Assembly: GCA_000403275.2 (NCBI GenBank) | Contig: KE159598.1 | Span: 1,535,722 to 1,599,721 of the forward strand | Source of the DNA: Lachnospiraceae bacterium 28-4 | Lineage (GTDB): Bacteria > Bacillota > Clostridia > Lachnospirales > Lachnospiraceae | Length of the DNA stretch: 64,000 nt | Reading direction: 5' to 3' | Shown: piece by piece, positions 24,367 through 33,757 of the stretch | Layout: every line of letters starts with the position of its first letter | Numbering within the stretch: position 1 is the stretch's first letter | Notes under the pieces: generated by a model | What the model saw: only the letters and a program-made list of their open reading frames with translations | Database searches by the model: none | Told to the model about the DNA's origin: nothing | Position numbers and translations under genes: made by a program

Positions 24367-25695
24367 CTAATACCGATACCTTTTCTTCTCCCCAACTAAA
24401 AACACAATGCTCACCCCAAGCGCCAGCAGTTCTGCCGCACCAACCCCAAGCCATATCCCATCCATTCCCAAAATCAGGGGAAGAATAAAGATGACGATAA
24501 CCTGGAATACAAGAGTTCTGCAAAAAGAAATCACTGCCGAAACCACTCCATTTCCCAAAGCGGTAAAAAAAGCGGATGCCCATACATTAACGCCCATCAT
24601 AATAAAAGAAAGGGCATATAGGCGAAATCCATGGACTGTCAACTCCATCAGCCCTTCGTCGTAACCCGCAAAAATCATCACAAGAGGCACGGCGGTCAGT
24701 TCAGCAATTCCAAACATGACAATCCCCGCCCCTGCCATCAGCACAATGCTTTTACGGAACATATTCCGCAGCTCATCGTGATTTCCAGCGCCATAGTGGA
24801 ACCCGGCTACCGGCGCGCTTCCAATGGCATATCCAAGGAATACCGCCATAAAAATAATATTCACATACATAATAATGCCATAGGCCGCCACCCCGTCCTC
24901 TCCTGCCGCCATCATCAACTTAAAATTATACAAAATGCTGACAATACTGACAGAAAGGTTCGTTACCATTTCTGAGGAACCGTTGGCCAATGCTTTCGCC
25001 AGAATTCCTTTCTCAAACCTGGCCCTGGCAAGCCGGAGTCTGCTGTCATTCTTCCTGATAAAATAGAAAACCGGCACTACGCCTCCGATCACCTGCCCCG
25101 CCGCAGTAGCCAGCGCGGCTCCTGCAAGCCCCCAGGAAAAAACAACGATAAACAGATAATCCAGAATGCCGTTTGCCACGCCGGCGGCCAGCTGTATCTG
25201 CAAGTTCAGCCCCGGCTTCTCCGCCGTGATGAAAAAACTCTGAAATACAAACTGCAAAATAAATGCCGGCATAACGCAGAGCAAGATCCTGCCATAAACA
25301 ACACAATTCTCTAAAAGTTCCCCCTCTGCGCCGAAAGCCAGAGTAATCGGCCGGATCAAAATAAAAACCAGCGCGGACAGAACCGTTCCCAGGCCAAGCG
25401 CCACCCATACAAGCATGGAAAAATACTGGTTTGCCAATTCCTCTTTCCCCTCTCCCATTGTTTTCGACACAATAGCGCTTCCGCCGGTACCGATCATAAA
25501 ACCGATTGTCCCAAGCCCCATTAACAACGGCATAATCAGATTAATCGCGGCAAACGGCGTCTTGCCCACATAATTCGATACAAAAAAGCCATCTACGATC
25601 CCGTACACGGACGTACATATGATCATCATCACCGAAGGCATGACAAAGCGAAGCAAGCGTTTATAAGTAAAATGATCCGATAACTGTATTCTCAT
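24367..25695 (-). CDS. MATE-family efflux transporter
   Basis: Twelve-segment multidrug/toxin extrusion protein, about 442 residues. It is recognisable from the MATE pattern near the N terminus (SVYGIVDGFFVSNYVGKTPFAAINLIMPL, GTGGSAIVSKTMGEGK) and its repeat in the second half (GYAIGSAPVAGFHYGAGNHDELR). The start at 25695 follows GGAGG with 8-bp spacing; the frame opens at 25710. It lies 20 bp downstream of a marR gene and is very likely co-transcribed and repressed by it. The substrate is unknown. The 70 bp after the stop hold no clear terminator. Confidence 0.93.
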   Translation of the reverse strand: MRIQLSDHFTYKRLLRFVMPSVMMIICTSVYGIVDGFFVSNYVGKTPFAAINLIMPLLMGLGTIGFMIGTGGSAIVSKTMGEGKEELANQYFSMLVWVALGLGTVLSALVFILIRPITLAFGAEGELLENCVVYGRILLCVMPAFILQFVFQSFFITAEKPGLNLQIQLAAGVANGILDYLFIVVFSWGLAGAALATAAGQVIGGVVPVFYFIRKNDSRLRLARARFEKGILAKALANGSSEMVTNLSVSIVSILYNFKLMMAAGEDGVAAYGIIMYVNIIFMAVFLGYAIGSAPVAGFHYGAGNHDELRNMFRKSIVLMAGAGIVMFGIAELTAVPLVMIFAGYDEGLMELTVHGFRLYALSFIMMGVNVWASAFFTALGNGVVSAVISFCRTLVFQVIVIFILPLILGMDGIWLGVGAAELLALGVSIVFLVGEKKRYRY

Positions 25696-25715
25696 GGCCA
25701 ATACCTCCATTATTT

Positions 25716-26159
25716 TTACATTTTATCCATTTCCATACGAAGCTGGTCGATATATTTCCGTGTAAGATCCAGGAACGCCCGGCACTCTTCGGCATGAAAA
25801 CCGGCTAACGCCCTGCATTCCGCTTCCATCAGAGGAACTATTTTTTCTCCCGCCAGCTTTTCCCCCTCTTCCGTCAAAAGTATCCTCTTGTTTTTTCTGT
25901 TGCCCGGCGCAAGCTCCAGCCGGAGTACTCCCCTTTCCTCCAACTGTTTTAACGTAGAGTTCACCGTCTGTTTGCTGTAAAACCAGTTCTCACAAAGTTC
26001 CTTTTGCGTACAGGGCTCTTTGCTGTCTTTTATGGAATACAGCATCCAAAACGCGCTGTCCGATAATCCGCACTTCCTCGCCGCATTATGATATAACCCG
26101 TCCATATTCTTCATCAGCTGATTGTACTCCGCCATTTGCGCAATGATAGATTCTTTCAT
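25716..26159 (-). CDS. MarR-family transcriptional regulator
   Basis: 147-residue winged-helix repressor: CTQKELCENWFYSKQTVNSTLKQLEERGVL is the DNA-binding helix pair and KNKRILLTEEGEKLA the wing. AGGAGG precedes the ATG at 26159 (the frame opens at 26213). It sits directly upstream of the MATE gene, and two palindromic boxes overlap its promoter, so it probably represses the marR-mate operon until an effector binds. Confidence 0.93.
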   Translation of the reverse strand: MKESIIAQMAEYNQLMKNMDGLYHNAARKCGLSDSAFWMLYSIKDSKEPCTQKELCENWFYSKQTVNSTLKQLEERGVLRLELAPGNRKNKRILLTEEGEKLAGEKIVPLMEAECRALAGFHAEECRAFLDLTRKYIDQLRMEMDKM

Positions 26160-26251
26160 TTTCTGTTCCTCCTGTTTTTTCCTCCTGGTTTTTCCCAAGA
26201 CAAAACCCCGCATCAGGTACTCGCCTGTCCTTTTGCCCGCGGAAACAAAAT

Positions 26252-26302
26252 AATCCGATTTCGGACAAATGAAATTATAGTCCGAAATCGGATTTATGTC
26301 AA
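26252..26302 (-). promoter_or_regulatory. marR-mate promoter with paired operator boxes
   Basis: Minus-strand TTGACA (26297-26302) and TATAAT (26274-26279) with a 17-bp spacer are perfect consensus. A perfect inverted repeat with 15-bp arms (26252-26266 and 26280-26294, 13 bp apart) places one box in the spacer and one just after the -10. Each arm contains TCCGATTTCGGA, itself a near palindrome, so two MarR dimers could bind. Confidence 0.88.
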
Positions 26303-26307
26303 TCCTT

Positions 26308-27564
26308 TTATAATCCGTTATAATTATCCCAGCGCCATTTTAAAAATTCCCGGTTAATAAAATCCGGTATGACAATCCTCGGGGGAATCGCCGCCCCGTA
26401 ATCCATCCGCGCTCTTGTGGACAGATCTATCACGCCTTCCTCCGATATCCTTAAATGCCCTGTGTCAAATAAGGTATGAATATCCGTACGCAGCGCAAAT
26501 CCATTTGCCACAGTATCCTCGCCATTATATTTAAATGGTTTGATATGCGCGGCTTCCAGAATTTCCGGCATGATAACATTGGTGATTATGCATCTGCCGC
26601 ATGCCTTCAAAACCTCTTTTCGGAAATTAGCCTGGTTCGGCCGGGATGTACGTGAATACTGCACCCTTTTTCTTTCCACTTCCGATGTAATCTCGGTTGA
26701 TCGGATCACATCCAGCGCTTTAGATAAAGATTTCTCCTGCGGCGCTGTTTTTATCAGTTCCCTGATCTCATCCAGAAGCAATTCATTGATTTCGTACTTT
26801 TCCTCCAAACGGCTGCCGCCCGGTACGCAATCCACATATCCGTAATTTTTCAAAAATAAAAAATATTCTCTGGCAATTCTCATATCGTTGGCACCCTGGC
26901 AGCAATCCGGCCATCCGGCCAGGGATATATCCCCCGCGCGAAACCAAAGAATAAAGTTAATATAATCCTGCAATTCCGCTTTGCATCCCGAAAGAGGTAT
27001 AATAATTCTTACCAGTTCTTCCGTCGTAAGAAATCCCTGCCCCATTTCCTGCAATTTGCATTCAATCTCCAGCAGTAATTTTAACGGATATAATGCCAAT
27101 CCACCTTCCATCCATCGTTTGCATTCCTCTTCCCCCTGCACCTGCGGATTCGGCAGCTTCAATGTCTGTACCGTGATCGCCGCAAACTCTGCCTGGGATA
27201 TATCGTGATCCGCTACCCTGCGCCCAAAATCCGTTAATTTAATTTTCCCGGACCGTTCCCCTGGCTCAATCAGGCCAAGCGCCCTCCAATACTGCCCCGA
27301 ATTCCTGATCAGATTGCGCTCCCCAGTCCTCCTTGCCAGATCCACGCCAATGCTGGTATCTCTTATATCGTTGGACAAATTGACCAGTTCATCGGCAAAT
27401 TCCCTGGAACTGTATTTCAATCCAAGCGGCTCCAATTTTCTCATCCTGAATAAAACTCCCAGCAAAACAACCGGGTCATTCAATCCCTCTGTACATTGAA
27501 GACATGCCCATTTCCATTTAAAATCCGGAAACGGCTTCTCCGGTATGTAATTTTTTTCCAGCAT
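26308..27564 (-). CDS. HNH restriction endonuclease
   Basis: 418-residue nuclease. The C-terminal third has an HNH signature of restriction-enzyme type: CGRCIITN, LEAAHIKPF, NGFALRTDIHTLFDTGHL. The N-terminal two thirds, with winged-helix-like stretches, probably give DNA recognition. Its ATG overlaps the stop of the upstream methyltransferase (TAATG), so it is made only after methylation capacity, as expected for a restriction-modification operon with Vsr and two m5C methyltransferases. The recognition site cannot be read from sequence. The gene ends 14 bp before the MarR promoter region. Confidence 0.85.
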   Translation of the reverse strand: MLEKNYIPEKPFPDFKWKWACLQCTEGLNDPVVLLGVLFRMRKLEPLGLKYSSREFADELVNLSNDIRDTSIGVDLARRTGERNLIRNSGQYWRALGLIEPGERSGKIKLTDFGRRVADHDISQAEFAAITVQTLKLPNPQVQGEEECKRWMEGGLALYPLKLLLEIECKLQEMGQGFLTTEELVRIIIPLSGCKAELQDYINFILWFRAGDISLAGWPDCCQGANDMRIAREYFLFLKNYGYVDCVPGGSRLEEKYEINELLLDEIRELIKTAPQEKSLSKALDVIRSTEITSEVERKRVQYSRTSRPNQANFRKEVLKACGRCIITNVIMPEILEAAHIKPFKYNGEDTVANGFALRTDIHTLFDTGHLRISEEGVIDLSTRARMDYGAAIPPRIVIPDFINREFLKWRWDNYNGL

Positions 27565-28496
27565 TATTTCATTTCCCCCTTATAGCTGTTAAAAACATCC
27601 GCTATTGCAAATCCAAGCAACGGCGGCACTGCATTTCCAATCTGTCTGTACACGGATGAATTATTCCCGGCAAATTCATAATCGAGCGGAAAGCTTTGTA
27701 CTGCAGCTACTTCCCTGCAGGACATTCTCCTTTGTCCGTTGGGATGCGGCAGTATAACCACACCGCCTTTATTATCCCCGCGCGCAGTAACTGTCGGCGC
27801 CGGTTTGCCAGGATCTAATGGCCTATGCCCCAGATAACCGTTAAATTGCAGTTTATATTTGGAATATACGTGGTTGGGCAAATCATTCGGTTCATCCGGG
27901 TTCGGAATTGCTGACATAGCCTCTCCCACAGAAACCCAGCGGTTTCTATCATATCTCCCCTCCTTATCATGCGTCGGCACAGGAAAAATATAATCAAAAT
28001 CCACATCTTCCCGCACACCGATAATAATAACACGTTGTCTCGTCTGGGGCACTCCGTAATCCGCAGCATTCATTACCTCATGCTTTACTTTATATCCGAT
28101 ACCGGCAAAATCTTTCAAAATCATCTCAAAAATTTTTCCCTTATCGAGATTTTTAATTCCTTTCACATTTTCCGCCATAAAAAACTTTGGCTTCTTCTCT
28201 CCCACCACCCGGAGCAGCTGCTTATACAGTTCATTTCTTTCATCACCAACGTATCGGTTCATGTTTGCCACCGAAAACCCCTGGCAGGGAAATCCTCCGA
28301 TTATAATATCGCATTCCGGAATATCTTCCGTTTTAATTTCCGCTATATCCCTGCATACGATATGGTTTCCTATATTATTCCTGTATGTTTCCACGGCATC
28401 TTCATACAGGTCGTCCGCCCACACGATTTCATGGCCTGCCATTTTAAATCCCAAATCCAATCCTCCTGCGCCGCTGAACAGCGATACTACTCTCAT
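27564..28496 (-). CDS. DNA (cytosine-5) methyltransferase, second copy
   Basis: 310-residue C5 methyltransferase: VVSLFSGAGGLDLG (SAM site), GGFPCQGFSVAN (catalytic Cys), ENVKGI, QTRQRVIIIG, then the target-recognition region and GNAVPPLLGFAIA. It protects host DNA from the neighbouring HNH nuclease. The start at 28496 overlaps the previous stop by 4 bp (ATGA). It is clearly a diverged paralogue of the methyltransferase just upstream, sharing every motif and much of the spacing. Two such enzymes usually mean that the two strands of an asymmetric site are methylated separately. Confidence 0.93.
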   Translation of the reverse strand: MRVVSLFSGAGGLDLGFKMAGHEIVWADDLYEDAVETYRNNIGNHIVCRDIAEIKTEDIPECDIIIGGFPCQGFSVANMNRYVGDERNELYKQLLRVVGEKKPKFFMAENVKGIKNLDKGKIFEMILKDFAGIGYKVKHEVMNAADYGVPQTRQRVIIIGVREDVDFDYIFPVPTHDKEGRYDRNRWVSVGEAMSAIPNPDEPNDLPNHVYSKYKLQFNGYLGHRPLDPGKPAPTVTARGDNKGGVVILPHPNGQRRMSCREVAAVQSFPLDYEFAGNNSSVYRQIGNAVPPLLGFAIADVFNSYKGEMK

Positions 28497-29425
28497 TCTT
28501 CTATTTCCTTTTCTAATCTGATCAGTTCTTCTCCAAGCTTCCTTGCAAACCTGACAGGCACCGCATTGCCAATCTGCCTGTAGCACGAATTCATATTTCC
28601 AACAAAATAAAAATCCTCCGGAAAAGTCTGTACGCTTGCGCTCTCACGTATTGTCAGCCTACGCTTTCCATTATAATGCGGAATGGCGCAGACTCCTCCT
28701 TTCCCATTCCCTCTCGCCAAAATAGTAGGGGAGGGCTTGTCCGGGTTTGTCTCCCTGTGTCCGGTAAAATTCCTGTAAACCACTTTATATGCCGAATAAA
28801 TATGATTCAGCACATTATTTTCTAAATCCGGATCCGGAAAATGATCAATCGCCTGTTTAATCGATATCCATCGGTTATCCCCATCTTTCGCATAAGCCGG
28901 AGCGGGAAATTGAAAAAGCATCTCCTCCCCCAGATCCTTCCTTTGCCCGATAATAATGACGCGCTGTCTCGTCTGCGGCACACCGTAATCCGCCATATTG
29001 ACCAAATGAACAGCCACTGTATATCCCGCCTCTTCAAAATCAGCAATGATCTGTTCAATCGCCGCACCTTTTCCAATGCTCAGAATTCCTTTTACATTCT
29101 CCGCTATAAAAAATGAAGGCTGCTTGCTCTTGATTACTTTATAAAAAAATTTGTACAGCTGATTCCTGTCATCATCCAAAACCCGCAGCATATTCGCCTG
29201 CGAAAAGCCCTGGCACGGGAATCCTCCGACTACAACATCTGACTTTGGGATATCATCCACATCAATATTGCCGATATCATCACAAATAATATGTTCCCCA
29301 ATATTTTCCTTATAAGTTGCAACCGCGTCTTTATCAATGTCGTTCGCCCAAATCACTTTATTTCCTGCCTGTATCAAACCGAGATCCAGTCCTCCGGCAC
29401 CACTGAATAATGACACTATCTTCAT
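28493..29425 (-). CDS. DNA (cytosine-5) methyltransferase, first copy
   Basis: 310-residue C5 methyltransferase with IVSLFSGAGGLDLG, GGFPCQGFSQAN, ENVKGI, QTRQRVIIIG and GNAVPVRFARKLG. The start at 29425 follows AGAGGT and lies one base after the vsr stop. It is paired with the second methyltransferase downstream; sequence differences concentrate in the middle-to-C-terminal recognition part, which fits different strand or site preferences. Confidence 0.93.
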   Translation of the reverse strand: MKIVSLFSGAGGLDLGLIQAGNKVIWANDIDKDAVATYKENIGEHIICDDIGNIDVDDIPKSDVVVGGFPCQGFSQANMLRVLDDDRNQLYKFFYKVIKSKQPSFFIAENVKGILSIGKGAAIEQIIADFEEAGYTVAVHLVNMADYGVPQTRQRVIIIGQRKDLGEEMLFQFPAPAYAKDGDNRWISIKQAIDHFPDPDLENNVLNHIYSAYKVVYRNFTGHRETNPDKPSPTILARGNGKGGVCAIPHYNGKRRLTIRESASVQTFPEDFYFVGNMNSCYRQIGNAVPVRFARKLGEELIRLEKEIEE

Positions 29426-29426
29426 T

Positions 29427-29870
29427 TCATCTACCTCTTGTATCCTGCATACGCCCGTCAAAAATAGCTTCTTCCACCACCTGTATGCATTGGTCTGTAT
29501 TTTTTAAAATTTCTTCGCCCCAAAAGCGGATAACCGTCCAATCCATAAATAATAATTTTTTATCGATTTCCGCATCCCGTTCCTTGTTTCGTCCAATTTT
29601 TTTTATCCAGTAATCCGGGTTCTTTCCCTTTAGCAGCCTCGGTTTCAAGACATCCCAGTCTCTGCCATGCCAGAATTCGCTGTCACAGAAAATCGCAATC
29701 CGGTATTTGGTAAGGACAATATCAGGGGTTCCCGGCAGCCGCTTATAATTTTTCCGGTATCTATACCCTTTCTTCCACAAAGCCTTCCTTAAACGCACTT
29801 CGATCCCCGTATCCTTCGAACGGATATGGGACATGCATTTGCTTCTTTGTTCCTTCGTCAACGTATCCAT
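29427..29870 (-). CDS. vsr: Very short patch repair endonuclease (Vsr)
   Basis: Nicks beside T:G mismatches that arise when 5-methylcytosine deaminates, so it normally travels with m5C methyltransferases. The 147-residue protein shows the family pattern: TKEQRSKCMSHIRSKDTGIEVRLRKALWKKG, TPDIVLTKYRIAIFCDSEFWHG and the C-terminal WxVIRFWGEE. The start at 29870 follows GGGGG; an upstream ATG at 29888 is possible. First gene of the restriction-modification operon, just after ybaK. Confidence 0.93.
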   Translation of the reverse strand: MDTLTKEQRSKCMSHIRSKDTGIEVRLRKALWKKGYRYRKNYKRLPGTPDIVLTKYRIAIFCDSEFWHGRDWDVLKPRLLKGKNPDYWIKKIGRNKERDAEIDKKLLFMDWTVIRFWGEEILKNTDQCIQVVEEAIFDGRMQDTRGR

Positions 29871-29891
29871 ATCCAGCCCCCTCAGCATGAT

Positions 29892-30383
29892 TCAGTCTTT
29901 ACCGCAGCCTTCCTCTTCCCATCCCTTGCAGACATCGATCCATTCCGTAAAACCGGAATACTCCTCCAGTTCGCCAATCGTCAGTTCAATCGCGCTATTG
30001 CTGCTCCCGCAGGCCGGAAAAACAGTATCAAATCTTTTTAGCGAAACATCCAGATAAACCGCAACTCCTTCCTCAATTCCAAAAGGACACACTCCCCCGA
30101 CCGCATGTCCTACCATCGCTTCCGTTTCATCCTTTGTCAGCATCTTTGCTTTCGTTCCAAACTGCGCTTTATATTTCGGATTGTCTATTTTGGCATCCCC
30201 GGCCGCTATGATCAAAATCGCTCTTCCGTCCACCATAAAAGAAAGCGACTTGGCAATCCTCTTTCCTTCACAGCCGAGAGCTGCCGCCGCCAATTCTACC
30301 GTAGCGCTGGAAACTTCAAATTCTCTGATCCTGTCCTCCATATGGTATTGCCTGAAATACTCCCTTACCCTTTCTATCGCCAT
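29892..30383 (-). CDS. YbaK/EbsC-family aminoacyl-tRNA deacylase
   Basis: 163-residue cytoplasmic protein of the YbaK/ProX editing family, which hydrolyses misacylated tRNA in trans. Visible family features: the conserved Lys in KRIAKSLSF, DAKIDNPKYKAQFG and the GHAVGGVCPFGI loop. AGGAGG before the ATG supports the start. It is on the same strand as, and 21 bp upstream of, vsr, but is probably a housekeeping gene beside which the restriction-modification cluster settled. Confidence 0.92.
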   Translation of the reverse strand: MAIERVREYFRQYHMEDRIREFEVSSATVELAAAALGCEGKRIAKSLSFMVDGRAILIIAAGDAKIDNPKYKAQFGTKAKMLTKDETEAMVGHAVGGVCPFGIEEGVAVYLDVSLKRFDTVFPACGSSNSAIELTIGELEEYSGFTEWIDVCKGWEEEGCGKD

Positions 30384-30565
30384 CTTCTTATCCTCCTGTT
30401 GCTTTTCCGTTTTTCCGCTTTGTATAGTATATCAATAATATATGAAATCCACAATATGCAAGAAAACCTGTTTCTATGTACTTCCTTTCCAAAAGCTACC
30501 ACTTTTCAATATTTTATGATAGAATATTGGAAAAATATAAATGTGAAAAACAGGAGAACATGTCA

Positions 30566-31594
30566 ATGCCAGAAAAAATAAAATGGGGATTTATCGGATG
30601 CGGAAAAGTAGTTGAGAAAAAAAGCGGGGCCGCTTTTCGCGATGTACCCCACAGTTGTGTACATGCCATTATGCGCAGAGACCCGGAACAGGCCCGCAGC
30701 TCCGCCCAAAAATTTTCGGCCCCTCATTGGTTCAGCCGTATCGACGATCTGCTCGCTTCCGATGTGGATGCGATTTACATCGCTACTCCTCCAGGACTGC
30801 ACTATGAACAGGCATTGAAATGCTGTGATTATGGCAAACCTGTCTATATTGAAAAGCCTTTTGCCAGAAATTATGCGGAAGCGAAGGCCATCGTACATGC
30901 CTTCGCCCAAAAGAACCTTCCTGTTTATGTCGGGCATTACCGCCGCGCCCTGCCCCGTTTTCAAAAAATACATCAGCTTTTGTCCCAGGGACGCATCGGC
31001 AGAGTCTGCTCCGTCGATTTTTACTTAAACCGGATTTTTTCGAAACGGGAAGCAGAGCATTCCTGGCTTTATCATCCCGCTTTATCAGGAGGCGGAAAAT
31101 TTTTCGATATTGCCCCGCATACGATCGATCTTATGATTTATTTATTCGGAGCTATGAAGGAACTGCACGGATTCGCCATAAACAGCGGCACGGACTGTCC
31201 TCTGGAGGATCATACGGCCTTTTCCTTTGTGACCGTTCAGGATATCGTTGGTACCGCCAGCTTCAACTGCATTTCCGACCGAAAGGATGACCGCATGATC
31301 GTTACCGGAGCAAAAGGCACGATGGAATTCAGCGTACATGGACACTGCGACATCGTTATCAACGATTACTCATCCGGCAATACGGAAGTTCTGGAGATTC
31401 CCGATCCCGAAACAGTGGAAGAACCAATGGTTCAAACGGTTGTTGAGGATCTTCTCAAACACGGCCATTGCCCCTGCACAGGAGCGGACGCCCTCCCCAC
31501 CTGCCAGGCGATTGACCGTATTTTGGAAGGATTTTACCATGGCCGCCAGGATGACTTCTGGAATTATCCGGAAAGATGGGGAAACCACGACTGA
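30566..31594 (+). CDS. Gfo/Idh/MocA-family oxidoreductase
   Basis: 342-residue NAD(P)-dependent sugar or inositol dehydrogenase-like enzyme. The Rossmann motif GFIGCGKVVEKKSG and the family lysine in EKPFARN are present, with GGGKFFDIAPHTIDLMIYLFG in the second domain. Substrate unknown. AGGAG precedes two possible ATGs at 30560 and 30566; spacing favours 30566. Stands alone and divergent from ybaK. Confidence 0.9.
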   Translation: MPEKIKWGFIGCGKVVEKKSGAAFRDVPHSCVHAIMRRDPEQARSSAQKFSAPHWFSRIDDLLASDVDAIYIATPPGLHYEQALKCCDYGKPVYIEKPFARNYAEAKAIVHAFAQKNLPVYVGHYRRALPRFQKIHQLLSQGRIGRVCSVDFYLNRIFSKREAEHSWLYHPALSGGGKFFDIAPHTIDLMIYLFGAMKELHGFAINSGTDCPLEDHTAFSFVTVQDIVGTASFNCISDRKDDRMIVTGAKGTMEFSVHGHCDIVINDYSSGNTEVLEIPDPETVEEPMVQTVVEDLLKHGHCPCTGADALPTCQAIDRILEGFYHGRQDDFWNYPERWGNHD

Positions 31595-31660
31595 CCGCAG
31601 CAATCCATCTACTGTTTGGCAGAATTTTTTCCGTTCCTTATGCGTTGCCGTTTCCGTTAT

Positions 31661-31810
31661 TTACTTATCTTCCTCCATAACAACCGTAAAAAATTTTGCC
31701 ATCAGAGGGACATATGTTGCCAGAAAAACAGCGGCAGCCACGGTTCCCACGCATTTTTTATTTTTGGGTTTATCTCGCTTCTTCCCCTTTTCTTTCCCTC
31801 TTATCCTCAT
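31661..31810 (-). CDS. Possible small single-span membrane protein
   Basis: 49-codon frame overlapping, in another frame, the 3' end of the diguanylate cyclase gene. It has a very basic N terminus (about 11 Lys/Arg in the first 19 residues), one hydrophobic segment of about 22 residues (VGTVAAAVFLATYVPLMAKF) and an acidic end (VVMEEDK). This is the layout of small inner-membrane proteins. No strong ribosome site precedes the ATG, so translation would rely on coupling. Could be chance. Confidence 0.3.
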   Translation of the reverse strand: MRIRGKEKGKKRDKPKNKKCVGTVAAAVFLATYVPLMAKFFTVVMEEDK

Positions 31811-33686
31811 ACATATTTGCATCCGCCTCTTTTAACATTTCCTGATAGTCCAGTTCCCCGCTGCTCAAGCTGTAACCAAAAGAAAAACTAAGCGGAACCC
31901 TTAACCCCTCATCCAAGTTTCCAACGCAGTGTTTTCGGATGAAATCCAACATCCTGATTGTTTCCAGCAGCTCCCCTTTCTCCTCATAGCCATAGAGAAA
32001 CAGCACGAATTCATCACCGCCCTGCCTTGCCGCAATTCCCTTACCGGCACAGGCAGCGCTGATCATATCTGCAATTTTCTGCAAATAAGCATCGCCCTTT
32101 TCATGCCCATAAGTATCGTTGACCTCTTTTAATCCATCGGCATCCGCTACTACCATTGCACAATGACACAAGTTCTCAGGCTCGTCAGCCAGCCTTGCCA
32201 GCTGGGCCTCCAGCCCCCGTCGGTTGTACAGCCCTGTCAGCAAATCCATATCCCGTTCTACCTCTATTTTTTTGCGCTTGCCAATTTCCTCCGTCACATC
32301 AATGGCAACGCCGAATATTCCTTTTTCTTCTTCCATCTCCTCCAATTTTATGTATCGTTTGCCCTGTTTGTCAAGACTATAGACCCCCTGTTCCTGAGGA
32401 ACCGGATTTTTACGTATTTCTTCAATAAACTCCCGGAACTTATGATAATCGGAAGCCAGTTGTTCCGCCTCTTCGCCGCTTAGGGAAAAAATTCTCGGAA
32501 TATACTCCGTAAAGCGAACCTTTTTCATCTCTTCATGATACTCATATACGCCTATATACATATTGGTCTTGCTAAGGACATAGGACATTTTCTTATTATT
32601 ATTTAAAAGGCTTCTCACCATATTATTGATGTAATTGGATAGCTCGAAAAATTCCATGCTGTTCCGAATATCAACACCTTCCTCCAGATCCCCGTTTGCA
32701 ATCCTGCCCAGCTTCTCATTGGTGCCGTATATTCCATTGACCACGTACCTGTCCATGCACCGTATCATAGAAAATGAAAGAATGCATACGATCAGCAACA
32801 GCCCAAGGGTAAAAAAGAACATATTTCCCGGAATCCTTTGATACATCACGCTATTCGGCATAATACGGCCAACATAAATCGAGCCGATCCGCTGAAATAC
32901 ACAAAAGGAGTCAATTCCATTCACCTTTTTGTGGAATCCGTTTCTGTCTCTTAATATTTCATGAAACGAAATCCCGATATCTTCTAATTTTCCTCCCACG
33001 CTTTCCTCATTGGTCGATCCCACAATCTCCCTGCTTTCCCCGTCAATCGCATAATAATCCACCGCCGGATCAATCCGCAGAAGGGAAAATATATAGGATA
33101 ATTCATTCTTCGCCATAGCCTGTGTAAAACGAACCGGCTCCATGCCCACTTGTACGATGAATTCACCATTTTTGCTCCACACCGCCGAGTACTGCATCAT
33201 TTTGCTCTCCGCCGTGTTGGGCGTAACCTCCTGCACCAGTTCCAGACTTTTATCCTCCAGCATAGGTTTAAAAAAATTCATCTGTTCTCCCGAATCAAAA
33301 GTATAGTCATAATATTGCGGGCATGTTCCCGCATAAATGCGTCCGCTCGGATCAAAAATATGGATTTCATCCACTTCCATAAATTCCGCAATCTGCTTTA
33401 ATCCTTCGATATCATTCACCGCAGAAGGATCAATTTGAAGCAAATAAGCTATCATTTCCACATTATTTAAACAGGTTCTGCTATATTCTTCCCTGATTTC
33501 CTCGATCTCCTCCTCATTTTCTTTCAGAGTCTGCCCGATCTGGTGGAATATCTGCGTAGCACTATCCACCGCCCTTTTCTGCTCGTTGAATGTTTCTATG
33601 CTGCCGATAATAGCCAATATCACCACCATTACAATTAATGAAATAACCGCCATATACCTTCTAATGATCTCTTTCAGTGTTTTCAT
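31770..33686 (-). CDS. Membrane-bound diguanylate cyclase
   Basis: Makes c-di-GMP. 638 residues: TM1 (about 14-33), an extracellular sensor domain resembling dCache (about 35-270), TM2, a HAMP-like segment (NSMEFFELSNYINNM), a PAS-like domain, and C-terminal GGDEF with the intact active site RQGGDEFVLFL and DLLTGLYNRRG. The start at 33686 follows AGGAG; the frame opens at 33761. Opposes the HD-GYP phosphodiesterase at the left. It lies downstream of a broken receptor gene on the same strand. Confidence 0.92.
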   Translation of the reverse strand: MKTLKEIIRRYMAVISLIVMVVILAIIGSIETFNEQKRAVDSATQIFHQIGQTLKENEEEIEEIREEYSRTCLNNVEMIAYLLQIDPSAVNDIEGLKQIAEFMEVDEIHIFDPSGRIYAGTCPQYYDYTFDSGEQMNFFKPMLEDKSLELVQEVTPNTAESKMMQYSAVWSKNGEFIVQVGMEPVRFTQAMAKNELSYIFSLLRIDPAVDYYAIDGESREIVGSTNEESVGGKLEDIGISFHEILRDRNGFHKKVNGIDSFCVFQRIGSIYVGRIMPNSVMYQRIPGNMFFFTLGLLLIVCILSFSMIRCMDRYVVNGIYGTNEKLGRIANGDLEEGVDIRNSMEFFELSNYINNMVRSLLNNNKKMSYVLSKTNMYIGVYEYHEEMKKVRFTEYIPRIFSLSGEEAEQLASDYHKFREFIEEIRKNPVPQEQGVYSLDKQGKRYIKLEEMEEEKGIFGVAIDVTEEIGKRKKIEVERDMDLLTGLYNRRGLEAQLARLADEPENLCHCAMVVADADGLKEVNDTYGHEKGDAYLQKIADMISAACAGKGIAARQGGDEFVLFLYGYEEKGELLETIRMLDFIRKHCVGNLDEGLRVPLSFSFGYSLSSGELDYQEMLKEADANMYEDKRERKGEEAR

Positions 33687-33757
33687 GCCTTGCTCCTCTC
33701 CCGCTTTATCCACACCTTCCCCTGAAAAATATATGCATATTGTCGTCCGTATTGCTG

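Noticed and set aside
29892-30383. ybaK as part of the restriction-modification system
   Set aside because: The family is a housekeeping tRNA-editing factor; closeness to vsr looks like insertion beside it rather than functional linkage.
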